64,000 bases of DNA from Planctomycetota bacterium. GTDB lineage: Bacteria; Planctomycetota; UBA1135; GCA-002686595. The DNA lies in assembly GCA_014238415.1 (NCBI GenBank), contig JABABA010000012.1:38615-102614 (forward strand), given 5' to 3'. Positions 42,825-52,422 of the stretch are shown piece after piece. Below the pieces are notes generated by a model that made no database searches, was not told the DNA's origin, and saw only the letters and a list, made by a program, of their open reading frames with translations. Position 1 is the first letter of the stretch, and the number at the start of each line of letters is the position of its first letter. The position numbers were made by a program, and so were the translations under genes.

Positions 42825-43049
42825 ATGGCTCGGAAAAAGAAAAAGGCCACCAAGAAGGCCAAGCGTCGTGGCAAGAAGGCCCCCGCTGATCTGATCATCA
42901 GCAAGTCCCGCACCAAGAACTCCGTGGGCCTTCGGATCTCCGGCGATTTCTATGCTGCGCTGGACGCGGCAGTGCGCGACATGATTGCGGGCGCGGAAGC
43001 TCGCGCTGAGTCCAACAACAGGGGAACCCTGCGTCCCCACGATCTTTGA
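42825..43049 (+). CDS. Histone-fold-like DNA-binding protein with basic N-terminal tail
   Basis: From ATG 42825 the product is 74 residues. It has a Lys/Arg tail (MARKKKKATKKAKRRGKKAP), then VGLRISGDFYAALDAAVRDMIAGAEARAESNNRGTLRPHDL. The second part has the features of a histone-fold end: a long amphipathic central helix followed by R-G-T-L-R-P-H-D-L, like the R(K)TVxxxD(I/L) that pairs with loop 1 in archaeal and bacterial histones. The basic tail would bind DNA. Inferred role: nucleoid organisation. In-frame ATGs at 42759 and 42795 are alternatives. A strong terminator follows at 43104, so it is probably a well-expressed single gene. Confidence 0.7.
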   Translation: MARKKKKATKKAKRRGKKAPADLIISKSRTKNSVGLRISGDFYAALDAAVRDMIAGAEARAESNNRGTLRPHDL

Positions 43050-43103
43050 TCGCTGGCTGAGGACCCATGAGCAGATGCTCATCGGGTACTTGTCACTCGT
43101 CAC

Positions 43104-43143
43104 AGCGCCCCTCCGTCGTTGACGGTGGGGCGTTGTTTTCGTT
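43104..43143 (+). terminator. Rho-independent terminator after the histone-fold-like gene
   Basis: CGCCCC (43106-43111) pairs with GGGGCG (43127-43132), and after one T-T mismatch CCGTC pairs with GACGG around a 3-nt loop. TTGTTTTCGTT follows directly. It lies 55 nt past the histone-like stop and just beyond the convergent tsaB stop. The T-rich side serves the rightward transcript. Confidence 0.8.
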
Positions 43144-43166
43144 GAGTGGCTCTTCTTTGGTCGTTA

Positions 43167-43841
43167 TCAGCGAGCGCGCGTCTTGGGCGTGAATGCGGCC
43201 AGATAGAGGGGTCGTAAATCTTCAGGGGCGGTTGGCCCAGTTCGTTGCAAGTGTTTGAGGCCCAGCTGCAGGAGGCTGGCAGCTTCGGGCTTGATGCCAC
43301 CTACCACTTCTGTTTCCTCGTCTCCTTCCAATCCAGCTGCGAGCAGGCCAGCAGCATCGGTCAAGAGTGGAATTCCCCGAGGCAGGCATTCAGCAGCTTC
43401 TTCGACAGGAACCCTGGTGGGGGGGCAGAGAATTTCGGGCAGGTCCTTTGCCTGGCGGTAGTGGGAGTATTGCAGGGCTCCGCCTCGGGCGTCTTGCAAG
43501 ACCATCACTTCCGAGTTTTGGGCGGCGGATTCAAGGTAGTTCCAGGCCATGGATTCGTGGGAAGGCAGGCCCACCAGTTTTGCTCCGTTGCCTCTTGCCA
43601 GGCCCAGGGCGGTGGCGGTTGCAACTCGCAGGCCGGTAAAGCTGCCGGGACCAAGACCCAACACCAAGACCTCAAGTTGACGAGGGTGGACGCCAGCTTG
43701 TTGGCAGAGTTGCGCGAGGCAGGGAACCATGTCACTGGCGTGAGCACGCGAGCCTGCCAGGTCTTGGGTCAAGACCTGGCCCTCGACAATCAGCGCCAAG
43801 GAGGCAGCTCGGGTAGAGGCTTCCAATGCGGCAGCTATCAT
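43167..43841 (-). CDS. tsaB: tRNA threonylcarbamoyladenosine biosynthesis protein TsaB
   Basis: TsaB partners TsaD (and TsaE) to make t6A37 in ANN-decoding tRNAs. The ASKHA-type N-terminal half shows AALEASTRAASLALI, HASDMVPCLAQLCQQ and the signature VLGLGPGSFTGLRVATATALGLA. The C-terminal half is variable and lacks TsaD's metal site, which separates it from TsaD. The start at 43841 is fixed by the ATGA overlap with the glmM stop, giving 224 residues. It is the last gene of the long leftward block. Confidence 0.92.
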   Translation of the reverse strand: MIAAALEASTRAASLALIVEGQVLTQDLAGSRAHASDMVPCLAQLCQQAGVHPRQLEVLVLGLGPGSFTGLRVATATALGLARGNGAKLVGLPSHESMAWNYLESAAQNSEVMVLQDARGGALQYSHYRQAKDLPEILCPPTRVPVEEAAECLPRGIPLLTDAAGLLAAGLEGDEETEVVGGIKPEAASLLQLGLKHLQRTGPTAPEDLRPLYLAAFTPKTRAR

Positions 43842-45193
43842 TTCCCAGGGCCGATTTCGTGGATCAGGCAATCCGCCACATTCTGGGCCAGGCGTTGGAT
43901 GAGTTCTGCATCCGGTCCCTCAACCATCACGCGCGCCAGGGGTTCGGTGCCGGAATAGCGCAAGAGCACCCGCCCATGGTTGCCCAGGGCTGCTTCCGCC
44001 TCTGTGACCTTCTCCATGATCCTAGGATTCTGGGATAGGTCCGGCTTGGACTCTACAGTGACATTGAGCAGCACTTGAGGCAGCCGCTGGTATGCGCTGG
44101 CCAGGCTTGAGAGGCTCTCGCCTGTTTGGGACAGCACTTCGAGTACCGCCAATGCTGTGGCCAGGCCATCCCCGATAAATGCCGTGCGTTCTCCGAGTAC
44201 CACATGGCCAGATTGTTCACCACCCAGGGCCAGTCCTTCCCGGCGCATGGCTTCCACAACCGCACGGTCGCCAACAGTGGTTTCAGTCACGCTAACTCCT
44301 ACTTCCTCCAGGGCTATGTGAAGGGCACGGTTGCTCATCACCGTGGCAGCCAGTTTATTTCGGGGCAGGCTGCCTTGCTTGGCGCCATGGCGGCCGAGGA
44401 TGGTCAAGATTCCGTCGCCGTCCACAAGGGTTCCATGCTCATCCACCAACATGCAACGGTCTCCGTCTCCATCGAGGGCAATACCGAGCAGAGCGCCCTC
44501 GGCCTGCACGGTCTTCATCAGAGTTTCAGGATGAGTGGAGCCGCAGCCTTGATTGATGTTCTTGCCGTCTGGTTTGTGGGCCAAGGGGATCACTTTGGCG
44601 CCTACTCTGTTTAGCACCCGGGGTCCCACCTTGCTGCCTGCGCCGTTGGCGCAGTCAAGCACGATCATGGTCTGTTCAAGATTGAGGCCCGCGCCCAATT
44701 CTTCAATGAGGTAGCGCTCATAACTGCCCTCGAGTTCCGGTTCGGGAACCAAGAGCTTGTTGTCCTGAGCTGAGTTGGTCACTGGGTTTTCAGTGCGCAG
44801 GAGATCCTCGATGCGTCCCTGTTCTTCATCGCTGAGTTTGTCTCCATCGCGGCCAAAGATCTTGATGCCGTTGTCCTGGGAGGGATTGTGGGAAGCGCTT
44901 ACCATGATGCCCAGAGCTGCGTTTTCCTTGCGTACAAGCCAGGCGAGCCCGGGCGTGGGCAAGAGTCCAGCGCTGCGGGAACTGACCCCTGCCTGACTCA
45001 AGCCCTCTGCCAAAGCTGCTTCAAGCCAGCGTCCGGACTCCCGGCCATCATGGGCCAAGAGGGCTTGTGCGCCTTTTCCGCCCAGCACCAAGCCGGCTGC
45101 GCGTCCCACCAATGCGGCACCCTGGGGGGTCAGCCAACCTTGGGTCGCCTGTCCTCGAATGCCGTCTGTGCCAAAGATCTCTTCGCTCGCCAT
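43838..45193 (-). CDS. glmM: Phosphoglucosamine mutase
   Basis: This enzyme converts glucosamine-6-phosphate to glucosamine-1-phosphate for UDP-GlcNAc. It shows FGTDGIRG at the N-terminus, the phosphoserine loop GIMVSASHNPSQDNGIK (Ser101), the metal site DGDGDR and the sugar-phosphate loop RYSGTEPLARVMVEG. At 451 residues the length is standard. ATG 45193 is chosen because it follows the CdaA-YbbR stop by 4 nt, while the longer frame would overlap that gene. Placement after a diadenylate cyclase repeats the cdaA-cdaR-glmM order of Firmicutes, where c-di-AMP and GlmM are functionally linked. Confidence 0.95.
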   Translation of the reverse strand: MASEEIFGTDGIRGQATQGWLTPQGAALVGRAAGLVLGGKGAQALLAHDGRESGRWLEAALAEGLSQAGVSSRSAGLLPTPGLAWLVRKENAALGIMVSASHNPSQDNGIKIFGRDGDKLSDEEQGRIEDLLRTENPVTNSAQDNKLLVPEPELEGSYERYLIEELGAGLNLEQTMIVLDCANGAGSKVGPRVLNRVGAKVIPLAHKPDGKNINQGCGSTHPETLMKTVQAEGALLGIALDGDGDRCMLVDEHGTLVDGDGILTILGRHGAKQGSLPRNKLAATVMSNRALHIALEEVGVSVTETTVGDRAVVEAMRREGLALGGEQSGHVVLGERTAFIGDGLATALAVLEVLSQTGESLSSLASAYQRLPQVLLNVTVESKPDLSQNPRIMEKVTEAEAALGNHGRVLLRYSGTEPLARVMVEGPDAELIQRLAQNVADCLIHEIGPGK

Positions 45194-45197
45194 GGGG

Positions 45198-47192
45198 TCA
45201 GCCGCCGTTGCCGGGGCTCTCATTGGTCTTGGGTTCGCTCTTGGGGCCTAGGGTCAGGCCCCCGGGTTCTACCACGATGTCCAGGAACGATGTGCCCAGA
45301 GGTCGTAGTCGCTCGCTTGTTTCCGCAGGGACGCGAACAAGCCAGGCGTCTGGCATCGGCAACTGGATCTTGACGGGGAACTCGGTGGCTTCGAGTTTGT
45401 GGCCGCTGACATTGACGAAGGCGTGGGCGCTCTCACGAATGGCCTCAAGCAACGCAAGGCGCAGGCCGCCGTCTTCCTCGTCAGAGCCGGTGAAGATCCC
45501 TCTTGCACGCACCTCAATTCTTACTTTCTTGTTGGGGGCTTCCCAGAGGTCCGGGTCATCGGGCTTCGTTGGATCCAGTGAGACTACGGCCACGTCCAGA
45601 AGTACATGACCAACGGACTCCATAGCGGGGACGACTTCGATCAGCATGTTGGACTGGCCCAGCAGTTCGATACCATCGTCTCGGGAGATGTCTGAAAGCT
45701 TGAGGGCAGCGTTCCAGCGCGGACGATCTGTCCACTCTTCGTTGCGTCGTTCGGGCAGCAGGATGGGTTCGAATTGCAGCCGCTCTTCCAGAGGTCCTTC
45801 AGCTCCCAGGGGGGCGCGCACGAGGATCTCGCTCGGCAGAAAACTCAAAGATGTGCTGTCCACACTCCAACCGGTACCCAGTTGGGAGCTGTCCAATTGA
45901 ACCATCTGCGGGGTCAGGATGACGCTGGTGGTGGTGTACTCACGCAGCACCAGACGTGGGGCGGCTCCTTTCCAGGACACATCCAGTTCTTCGGGGTCAA
46001 AGGCTCGGGCCGCGCTCCAGCGCACTTCGTCCGGGGAGAGGTCCCGCTCGCCTGTGCCACCGGGCTTGAGTTCTACTCGGCCCGCCAGGCTGCCGCGCAG
46101 GGAGCCCAGGATCTCCCGCGGGGCCCGTACTATCACGCGCACGCTGGACTGACCGCTCGGTTGGCCGCTCCCTGTGAGAACCGAGGCGCTGATTTCTTCG
46201 GGCGTTAGCACCAGCAATTCGCCCAGGGCGGCCATGCGTCCTTCTCGGGCGGTTTGCACCTGCAGGTCAAGGGTGAACTCCAGGACCGAGCGTCCTGCGC
46301 GCCAGGCGCCTACGTAGAGTCCCAGTCCGAGGGCCAATGCCATGAGTTTCTCGGCGGGATTGGATTTGATCCAACCCCACACAATTGAGGCCCGCGAACG
46401 CTCAGCTTTATCGTTGTCAAGCGTACTGCCCCCCAGGGAATCAAGCAGGATTCCTTCCAGGGCATCGCGTGGCACGCGACGCTCCATTCGCCCTTCCTTG
46501 CAAATCGAGATCGACCCGGTCTCTTCTGAGACAACCAGGATGACCGCATCGGTCTCCTCGCTCAAGCCCAAGGCGGCGCGGTGGCGCGTACCTACAGTCT
46601 TGCCCAGTTCTCGGTTCTCGGTCAGGGGCAGAATGCAGGAGGCAGCCTCCACTCGGTTGCCGCGCACGATGATTGCACCGTCATGGAGCCGGTTGCCCGG
46701 ATGAAAAATGGTCTCGATCAGGTGGCGCGTAACCTGAGCGCCGATGGGCACAGATCGTTCGACGAAAGACTCAAGCGGTGTGCGGCGCTCAAAGACGATC
46801 AGGGCGCCCACTCGATCTTTTGCCATGGAGATGGCGCTCAGGGCCACCTCCTCCACACTGGCGGCTTGCACGTTGCGTAGGAAGCGGCCGAGGAGTTCGT
46901 GCTCGCCCAGGCGTGAGATGCCTCGGCGTAATTCTGGGTGAAAGAGGATCACCAGCACGATTACGGCTACCTGGGCTATGGCGTCAAAGACCCGCAGGAC
47001 TTCGTTCAGTTGGAGCATCTGTGACACCAGCCAGAGGGTCAGACCTCCGCCCAACAGTCCGATGCCCAGTCCGCGTACGATGCCCGTGCCGCGTGTTGTG
47101 CGTAGGAAACCGAGCAACAAGTAGACGCCCGCGGACATCAACAACACCTGCAGGAGGGCGTCGAACGTGTCCAGTGCGGGGAGGGCGTCCAT
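45198..47192 (-). CDS. cdaA: Diadenylate cyclase CdaA fused to YbbR (CdaR-like) domains
   Basis: Residues 1-85 hold three membrane helices. The DAC domain (about 95-235) has both catalytic motifs, D171-G-A (LHDGAIIVRGNRVEAASCILPL) and R203-H-R (GTRHRAALGLSEETDAVILVVSEETG). It makes c-di-AMP from two ATP. A further membrane helix at about 280-300 leads into an extracytoplasmic part of several YbbR-type beta repeats (about 300-650). In most bacteria CdaA and the YbbR regulator CdaR are separate neighbours; here they form one 664-residue chain. glmM follows directly and folP precedes. Confidence 0.93.
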   Translation of the reverse strand: MDALPALDTFDALLQVLLMSAGVYLLLGFLRTTRGTGIVRGLGIGLLGGGLTLWLVSQMLQLNEVLRVFDAIAQVAVIVLVILFHPELRRGISRLGEHELLGRFLRNVQAASVEEVALSAISMAKDRVGALIVFERRTPLESFVERSVPIGAQVTRHLIETIFHPGNRLHDGAIIVRGNRVEAASCILPLTENRELGKTVGTRHRAALGLSEETDAVILVVSEETGSISICKEGRMERRVPRDALEGILLDSLGGSTLDNDKAERSRASIVWGWIKSNPAEKLMALALGLGLYVGAWRAGRSVLEFTLDLQVQTAREGRMAALGELLVLTPEEISASVLTGSGQPSGQSSVRVIVRAPREILGSLRGSLAGRVELKPGGTGERDLSPDEVRWSAARAFDPEELDVSWKGAAPRLVLREYTTTSVILTPQMVQLDSSQLGTGWSVDSTSLSFLPSEILVRAPLGAEGPLEERLQFEPILLPERRNEEWTDRPRWNAALKLSDISRDDGIELLGQSNMLIEVVPAMESVGHVLLDVAVVSLDPTKPDDPDLWEAPNKKVRIEVRARGIFTGSDEEDGGLRLALLEAIRESAHAFVNVSGHKLEATEFPVKIQLPMPDAWLVRVPAETSERLRPLGTSFLDIVVEPGGLTLGPKSEPKTNESPGNGG

Positions 47193-47205
47193 GGGTCAGG
47201 TGGCG

Positions 47206-48372
47206 TTAGGGCGTGACTTTGGGGGAAGAGAGGGCGTGGGCCACTCGGGCTGCTTCCACCATCATGCGAACGTCATGGACCCGGAACACCTCTGCACCAC
47301 GATCTATGCACAAAGAGATTGCGGCGGCGGTCCCTCCGAGACGCTGGAAGGGCAGGGTGGCCAGCCCATCCGAGCCCTGGGCGGCAGAGTTCACCTGCTC
47401 GATGAAGGCCTTGCGCGAAGGACCCACCAGGAGCGGAGCCCCCAGGGAACGTAGCTCTCGAAGGCGGCCCATCAGGTCCAGGTTGTGCTCCAGCGTCTTG
47501 CCGAAGCCAATCCCGGGGTCCAGGATCAGTTTGTCGGTGGCGATTCCGGTGGTCAAACAAGCGGCGGCCCGCTCACGGAGGTGTTCACACACTTCCCCCA
47601 GGCAATCCTTGTACGAGGGTGCGGTTTGCATGTTCAGGGAGTCACCCTTGCGGTGCATGGCGACGAAGACCGCACCGCGTTCTGCTACCAGAGGCAGCAT
47701 CTGGGGATCTTGCAGGCCTGCGGAAATGTCGTTGACCCAACTGGCTCCCGCGTCGAGTGCGGCCCGGGCAACGGCACTCTTGGTGCTGTCTATGCTCAGG
47801 GGAGTGGAGGTACACGCCGCCAGTCCCTCGATTACGGGCAGAACTCGCCGGAGTTCCTCGATTTCGTCGATCGGTGCGGCTCCCGGTCGCGAGGATTCGC
47901 CGCCGATGTCCAGCACATCAGCGCCATCGGCTACAAGTTGCAGCCCATGATTGATGGCGGCTATCGGGTCCAACCATTGCCCCCCGTCGCTGAAACTGTC
48001 CGGGGTGACATTGACGATGCCCATGATCAGGGGCTTCGCAGTGGGCCGCAGCGTGGCGTTGGTGCAGGAGGCGAGTAGCTTGCCGAGGGGTGCAGAGACG
48101 CTGAGTTGGGTGAGAGAAGTGGGGGAGATGGACAACTCCCAGGCTTCGCTCCTTTCCTTCAGGTGTACGCCCTCTGTTTGTTCCAGGAGGTCCAGTTCGT
48201 CCTTGAGCAGGGCCTCGCCCCTGAGGGACCAGCGGTGCAAAGTGTTTTCGTCACTTTGGTCGAGGCAGCGCAGCGCAAGGCGCGTGCCTGCATCAGCGCA
48301 GAGCAACTCGATCGCTGGGGCAGAGCCCAGGCCTGTGGCGAAGGATTCTGGGCTCTTTGGGGCTGTGGGCAC
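47206..48372 (-). CDS. folP: Dihydropteroate synthase with N-terminal extension
   Basis: The C-terminal 275 residues are a standard DHPS TIM barrel: IMGIVNVTPDSFSDGGQW, DGADVLDIGGESSRPGA, LSIDSTKSAVARAAL, VNDISAG, LDPGIGFGKTLEHNL, LLVGPSRKAFI and FRVHDVRMM. It joins p-aminobenzoate to dihydropterin pyrophosphate in folate synthesis. About 110 residues in front (ELLCADAGTRLALRCLDQ...) have no family I recognise; longer DHPS forms occur in planctomycetes and relatives. The GTG start at 48372 is 2 nt after the ftsH stop, supporting one transcript with ftsH and cdaA. Confidence 0.93.
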   Translation of the reverse strand: MPTAPKSPESFATGLGSAPAIELLCADAGTRLALRCLDQSDENTLHRWSLRGEALLKDELDLLEQTEGVHLKERSEAWELSISPTSLTQLSVSAPLGKLLASCTNATLRPTAKPLIMGIVNVTPDSFSDGGQWLDPIAAINHGLQLVADGADVLDIGGESSRPGAAPIDEIEELRRVLPVIEGLAACTSTPLSIDSTKSAVARAALDAGASWVNDISAGLQDPQMLPLVAERGAVFVAMHRKGDSLNMQTAPSYKDCLGEVCEHLRERAAACLTTGIATDKLILDPGIGFGKTLEHNLDLMGRLRELRSLGAPLLVGPSRKAFIEQVNSAAQGSDGLATLPFQRLGGTAAAISLCIDRGAEVFRVHDVRMMVEAARVAHALSSPKVTP

Positions 48373-48374
48373 GC

Positions 48375-50726
48375 TCAGGCGGGGGAGAGGCCGGCCTCAC
48401 CCGAGAAACCGTCCGTTTCCTCGGTGTTCTCTTCCCGGGGCAGGTGGGCCGAAGATTCTTCAGCCTGCGTGGACTCCTCAAGATCCTTCGAGGATTCTGG
48501 GCGCAGGGTCTCGGGGTCAGCGCCATCGATCAGGCGGAAGATCTCCTCCTTTTCGATGGTCTCGTACTTCATGAGCCCGGTAGTCAGACGCTTGAGGGCA
48601 TCCGAGTGTTCAGTTATCAGGTGGCGCGCCGTCTCGTAGGCTTCGCGCAGGATGCGCTCCACTTCTTCGTCGATTTCCCGCGCGGTCTCCTCGGAGTGCA
48701 GCTTGCCGCTGAATAGTTCGCTGCCCAGGAAGTCCGAGCCTTGGCGTTCTGAGTAATTGATCGGGCCGATCTTGTCGCTCATGCCCAGTTCCGTGACCAT
48801 TGCTCGGGCCAGATCAGTTGCCCGTTTGATGTCGTCGCTGGCGCCGGCGGAGATATCGCCGCAGAATACATCTTCCGCAATGCGCCCTCCGAACAAGGTG
48901 GCCAGCTGTCCCAGCATGCGCTTTCGCTGCATGTGGTAGCTTTCCTTTTCGGGCAGCATCATGGTCGACCCCAGGGCGCGCCCTCGGGGCACGATTGTGA
49001 CCTTGGCCGGAGGATCAACATCTTCGAGCTTTGCTGCCACAATCGTGTGACCCGCTTCATGATAAGCGGTGACTTCAAGGTCTTCTGGTTCGATGTTGTG
49101 GCTGGTCTTGCGGCGGCCGTACCGCACCTTGGCGGCGGCCTCTTCCAGGTGCTCCATTTCGATCTCGTCCTTCTGTTCGAGTACCGCCATGATCGCCGCT
49201 TCGTTGATGATCGCTGCGAGGTCCGCACCGGAGTAGCCCGGCGTGGCCTTGGCAACAAGCTCTGAATCGATACTCTTTGACTTGCGTACCTTGCGCAGGT
49301 GTACGTCCAGAATCTGCCGCCGACCGTTCAGGTCGGGCAGGTCTACTATGACCTCGCGGTCGAAACGACCAGGGCGCAGGAGGGCTGGATCGAGTACATC
49401 GGGTCGGTTGGTGGCGGCCACCAAAATGATGCCATCGTCTGTGCCAAAGCCATCCATCTCCACGAGGATCGCATTCAATGTCTGTTCGCGTTCGTCATGG
49501 CCACCGCCCATGCCGCTCCCTCGGCGACGCCCCACGGCGTCGATTTCATCCAGGAAGATGATGCAGGGGGTGGTTTCCCGGGCTTGCTTGAAGAGGTCGC
49601 GAACTCGGCTGGCGCCAACGCCCACGAACATTTCGACGAAGTCTGAGCCGCTGATTGAAAAGAAGGGCACCTCGGCTTCTCCGGCGATGGCTTTCGCCAA
49701 CAGAGTCTTGCCGCAGCCCGGAGGCCCGGTGAGCAGCACGCCACGAGGAATGCGTCCACCGATTTGGGTGAAGCGTCCGGGATTGCGCAAGAACTCAACG
49801 ATTTCCCGCACCTCGTCTTTGGCTTCCAGGGCACCGGCAACATCTTCGAAGGTGACTCCCGTGTGGTTTTCCTTGGTGTACCTCTGGGCTCGGCTGCGCC
49901 CGAAGTTCATCACTCCGCCGCTGCCCCCCTGCCCGCGCATTTGGCGCATGAAGATCATGACCACAAAGAAGATCAAGAGCCAGGGGCCCCAGAACATCAT
50001 GATCGATCCGAGGGTCGTGTCCGGCTCTCCGTGGCTGGTTCCGCCCCCATCAGACAGATCAAAGGCCAGGTTGAATTCCGTGGAGCCCGCGGCAGTCAGT
50101 TTGGACTTGAGGTCTGCCAGATCCGAGCCTTGCTCAACACGCAGCCAGACCTTGCCGCCATTCTCGGGCAATTGCTCGATCCAGGAGCGGTTCCTGACCT
50201 GGTCGAGGGCTCTCCAGGATGCTCGGGGAAGAGCCGTGCCTTCCAATAAGAATAGATCGGTTTGCGTGGTCTCCCTCGACTCGACCTGCGTCTGGCCAGA
50301 TTCATCACGTGTTTCGGTGACGACCGTCGTGACCCCGGTCAAGTGACGATGTATTTCCGGGCTGATGTAATTCTGCTCAAGCGCCACGCGCAGGTCGGCA
50401 GCTTCAATTTGAAGTCGGCCGCGGGATGCTTTAGCTTGACGTAGTTGTTCTTCTAGGGGTGCGACTTCCGTGAAGGAGACTTCATAGCGCGTGCGGCCAT
50501 CCACATCGCTGGCCTGGATCAGGTGTTCCCCGCTTATCTCAATGGCGGCAATCTTGCCGTTCCATAGCTTCCACCAGAACTGGTCTTGGGTCACCGTTTC
50601 GGGGCTTGCCAGACGGGAGTTCCCGAAAGCGACCAGCACCACCACAAGTACCATGAGAAAGAGCAAGAAGGGCCCGAAGGGGCGCGGCTTCTTGGTTGCT
50701 TCCTGCTTCTCGTTTTCATCTGCCAT
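48375..50726 (-). CDS. ftsH: ATP-dependent zinc metalloprotease FtsH
   Basis: This 783-residue membrane protease has helices at about 17-35 and 240-262. The AAA module has Walker A GPPGCGKT (334-341), Walker B FLDEID (391-396), the pore motif MFVG, and the second region of homology [12 protein letters not shown]. The zinc site HEAGH (556-560) is in [14 protein letters not shown]. The periplasmic loop is about 200 residues, roughly twice that of the E. coli enzyme, which accounts for most of the extra length. It degrades misfolded and regulatory membrane proteins. It heads the group ftsH - folP - cdaA - glmM - tsaB. Confidence 0.95.
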   Translation of the reverse strand: MADENEKQEATKKPRPFGPFLLFLMVLVVVLVAFGNSRLASPETVTQDQFWWKLWNGKIAAIEISGEHLIQASDVDGRTRYEVSFTEVAPLEEQLRQAKASRGRLQIEAADLRVALEQNYISPEIHRHLTGVTTVVTETRDESGQTQVESRETTQTDLFLLEGTALPRASWRALDQVRNRSWIEQLPENGGKVWLRVEQGSDLADLKSKLTAAGSTEFNLAFDLSDGGGTSHGEPDTTLGSIMMFWGPWLLIFFVVMIFMRQMRGQGGSGGVMNFGRSRAQRYTKENHTGVTFEDVAGALEAKDEVREIVEFLRNPGRFTQIGGRIPRGVLLTGPPGCGKTLLAKAIAGEAEVPFFSISGSDFVEMFVGVGASRVRDLFKQARETTPCIIFLDEIDAVGRRRGSGMGGGHDEREQTLNAILVEMDGFGTDDGIILVAATNRPDVLDPALLRPGRFDREVIVDLPDLNGRRQILDVHLRKVRKSKSIDSELVAKATPGYSGADLAAIINEAAIMAVLEQKDEIEMEHLEEAAAKVRYGRRKTSHNIEPEDLEVTAYHEAGHTIVAAKLEDVDPPAKVTIVPRGRALGSTMMLPEKESYHMQRKRMLGQLATLFGGRIAEDVFCGDISAGASDDIKRATDLARAMVTELGMSDKIGPINYSERQGSDFLGSELFSGKLHSEETAREIDEEVERILREAYETARHLITEHSDALKRLTTGLMKYETIEKEEIFRLIDGADPETLRPESSKDLEESTQAEESSAHLPREENTEETDGFSGEAGLSPA

Positions 50727-50836
50727 GATCTATTATCGGCCTATTGAGGCCTCGGCTTCAGGGTTCCCCAGTTGGACCTACCCTATAAACGCCGCAAACA
50801 GTGTACGGCGTGGCCTGGGGGCCCTCCAGGGCTGGT

Positions 50837-51367
50837 TCAGGGGCTCTGCTGGGAGGTGCCCTGGGGCATCTTTTGGCGTTGCTCCAAGTCTACCAGCAGG
50901 TCGAGCAGGGCACTTTCGGCCAGATTGGCTAAGGCCTGGTCTTCCGCGGTGCTCCTGCCTCTTGCCTCTCCGGTGGTGTGACCCACGTCCTGGCGCAGGC
51001 TGACTGGTCCTGCCATCAGTTTTCCCTGGGAGTCGCGCAGGGAGGCCTCGATGGCCAGTTGCACACCCCTCTCCAGCAGCACGTTGTCTTCTCCGCGTAC
51101 TCCGCCGCGGGTGGCGTACTCCAAAATGCGTCCTTCCAACGTCAGATCAGCCCGTGAGGGCGCGATCAGGCGCGCGTCCACCAGGCGCCGGGCGGCGCGG
51201 GTCAGTTCCAGGTGCAGGCGGCGTTCCAGGTCGGGCTCGCGGCCATCGTTGGCAAATATCTTGATTCCGAGGCTGGGTCTGTCCGGTCCCAGGGTGTGGC
51301 GCGCGCTGAAGCCACAGCTGGCCAGGGCCAGGCAGAGCAGCAGAATTCTTGCGCTGGGTCTTTTCAT
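50837..51367 (-). CDS. lptE: LPS-assembly lipoprotein LptE-like
   Basis: This 176-residue protein begins with a lipoprotein signal ending LLCLALASCGFSARHTL, with Cys18 as the lipidated residue. The body matches the LptE pattern: a first strand SLGIKIFANDGREPDLERRLHLELTRAARRL, then ADLTLEGRILEYATRGGV and a strand ending in DQALANLAESALLDLLVDLEQ. LptE plugs and assists the LptD translocon in the outer membrane. That supports LPS or a related glycolipid in this organism. It overlaps the BamD-like gene (ATGA). Confidence 0.82.
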   Translation of the reverse strand: MKRPSARILLLCLALASCGFSARHTLGPDRPSLGIKIFANDGREPDLERRLHLELTRAARRLVDARLIAPSRADLTLEGRILEYATRGGVRGEDNVLLERGVQLAIEASLRDSQGKLMAGPVSLRQDVGHTTGEARGRSTAEDQALANLAESALLDLLVDLEQRQKMPQGTSQQSP

Positions 51368-52422
51368 GGGGCGCCTGTCTCGGTGGCCTGCCCCAGGAGG
51401 TCAAGCGCCTCGGCGATCTGTTCCTCGTTGCCTCCCTTGCGCGCTTCCTCCAAGGCCCGGCGCGCGTGGAATTCAAACCCCGCTGCATTCTCGACGGTCT
51501 CATAAAACCGCGCTATTGCCAGATCGGAATCGGTCAAGCGTTGCATGCAATCGGCCAAATCGATACGCACTTCATCTGCCATGGCATGGGAAGGGTTGTC
51601 GTCAAGCCAACTGATCAACTCACCTCGGGCGACTTTCATTTCTGTTCGGTCGTACTCGGGGTTGGAGAGTTGGGCCAGTCGTAGGTGTGGAATGCGGGCG
51701 CGGGCTGCGATTGCCTGGTGGGATCCAGGGTATTCCAGCAAGAGATCACGATTGCGGCGGATCGCCTCCGCGAAGCTGCGTCCCTCTTCATAGATTGCTG
51801 CGAGCAGAGCATAGGCCTCTGGACCATCCGCGTGCTCGGGATGGTTCTGGACGAAGTACTCTAGGACCGGAGTTGCAAGGGGGCGGTAGGATCTGAACCA
51901 GAAGTAGGTCCCCTGGTCGGTGGCCAGCGATCGTCCCGCTTCAAAGAGCAAGCGACCGGATTCGGCTCGCCTTGCATGCAGCGGGTAGCGGCCGTCGACC
52001 TTGACCAGGTACTTGTGGCAATCGACTCGCTCTCCCAGGTTCAACATGGCCCGGGCAGTCGCCAGGGAAGCCCGCACTGCCAGATCCCGTGGCAGCTCAA
52101 GCTCCGCCAGGGCTTCCAATTCGTCTGCCGCATTGCTGCCCCTCAATTCCTCCAGGCGCTTTGAGACCGCCTCCACCAGCAGGACCTGGATCGTGGCGCT
52201 CTGCTCCGTGGTGAGTCCAGGTGCTGCCTGGGCAGCAGTCAGATGGGCAATCGCCGCGCTGGTTCCATCCCCAAGCAAGAGTTCATCCCGGGCGGCGTCG
52301 ATTGCCTGGGGAACCTGCTCCGTGGGGTATGCCGTTGGAATGCCCTTGGGACGGGGCAGGTTGCTTGCACAGGAGGTGAGGACCGCCAGGAGGAACAGGC
52401 TGAAGCGCAGGGGAAGGCTCAT
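51364..52422 (-). CDS. BamD-like tetratricopeptide outer-membrane lipoprotein
   Basis: This 352-residue protein has a lipoprotein signal (LAVLTSCASN, Cys18). The body is a string of helical pairs of TPR type (AESGRLLFEAGRSLATDQGTYFWFRSYRPLATPVLEYFVQNHPEHADGPEAYALLAAIYEEGRSFAEAIRRNRDLLLEYPGSHQA), which resembles BamD and YfiO-like proteins of the outer-membrane insertion machine. The position next to lptE in an envelope operon agrees. A different TPR lipoprotein role, for example in envelope maintenance, cannot be ruled out. Confidence 0.75.
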   Translation of the reverse strand: MSLPLRFSLFLLAVLTSCASNLPRPKGIPTAYPTEQVPQAIDAARDELLLGDGTSAAIAHLTAAQAAPGLTTEQSATIQVLLVEAVSKRLEELRGSNAADELEALAELELPRDLAVRASLATARAMLNLGERVDCHKYLVKVDGRYPLHARRAESGRLLFEAGRSLATDQGTYFWFRSYRPLATPVLEYFVQNHPEHADGPEAYALLAAIYEEGRSFAEAIRRNRDLLLEYPGSHQAIAARARIPHLRLAQLSNPEYDRTEMKVARGELISWLDDNPSHAMADEVRIDLADCMQRLTDSDLAIARFYETVENAAGFEFHARRALEEARKGGNEEQIAEALDLLGQATETGAP

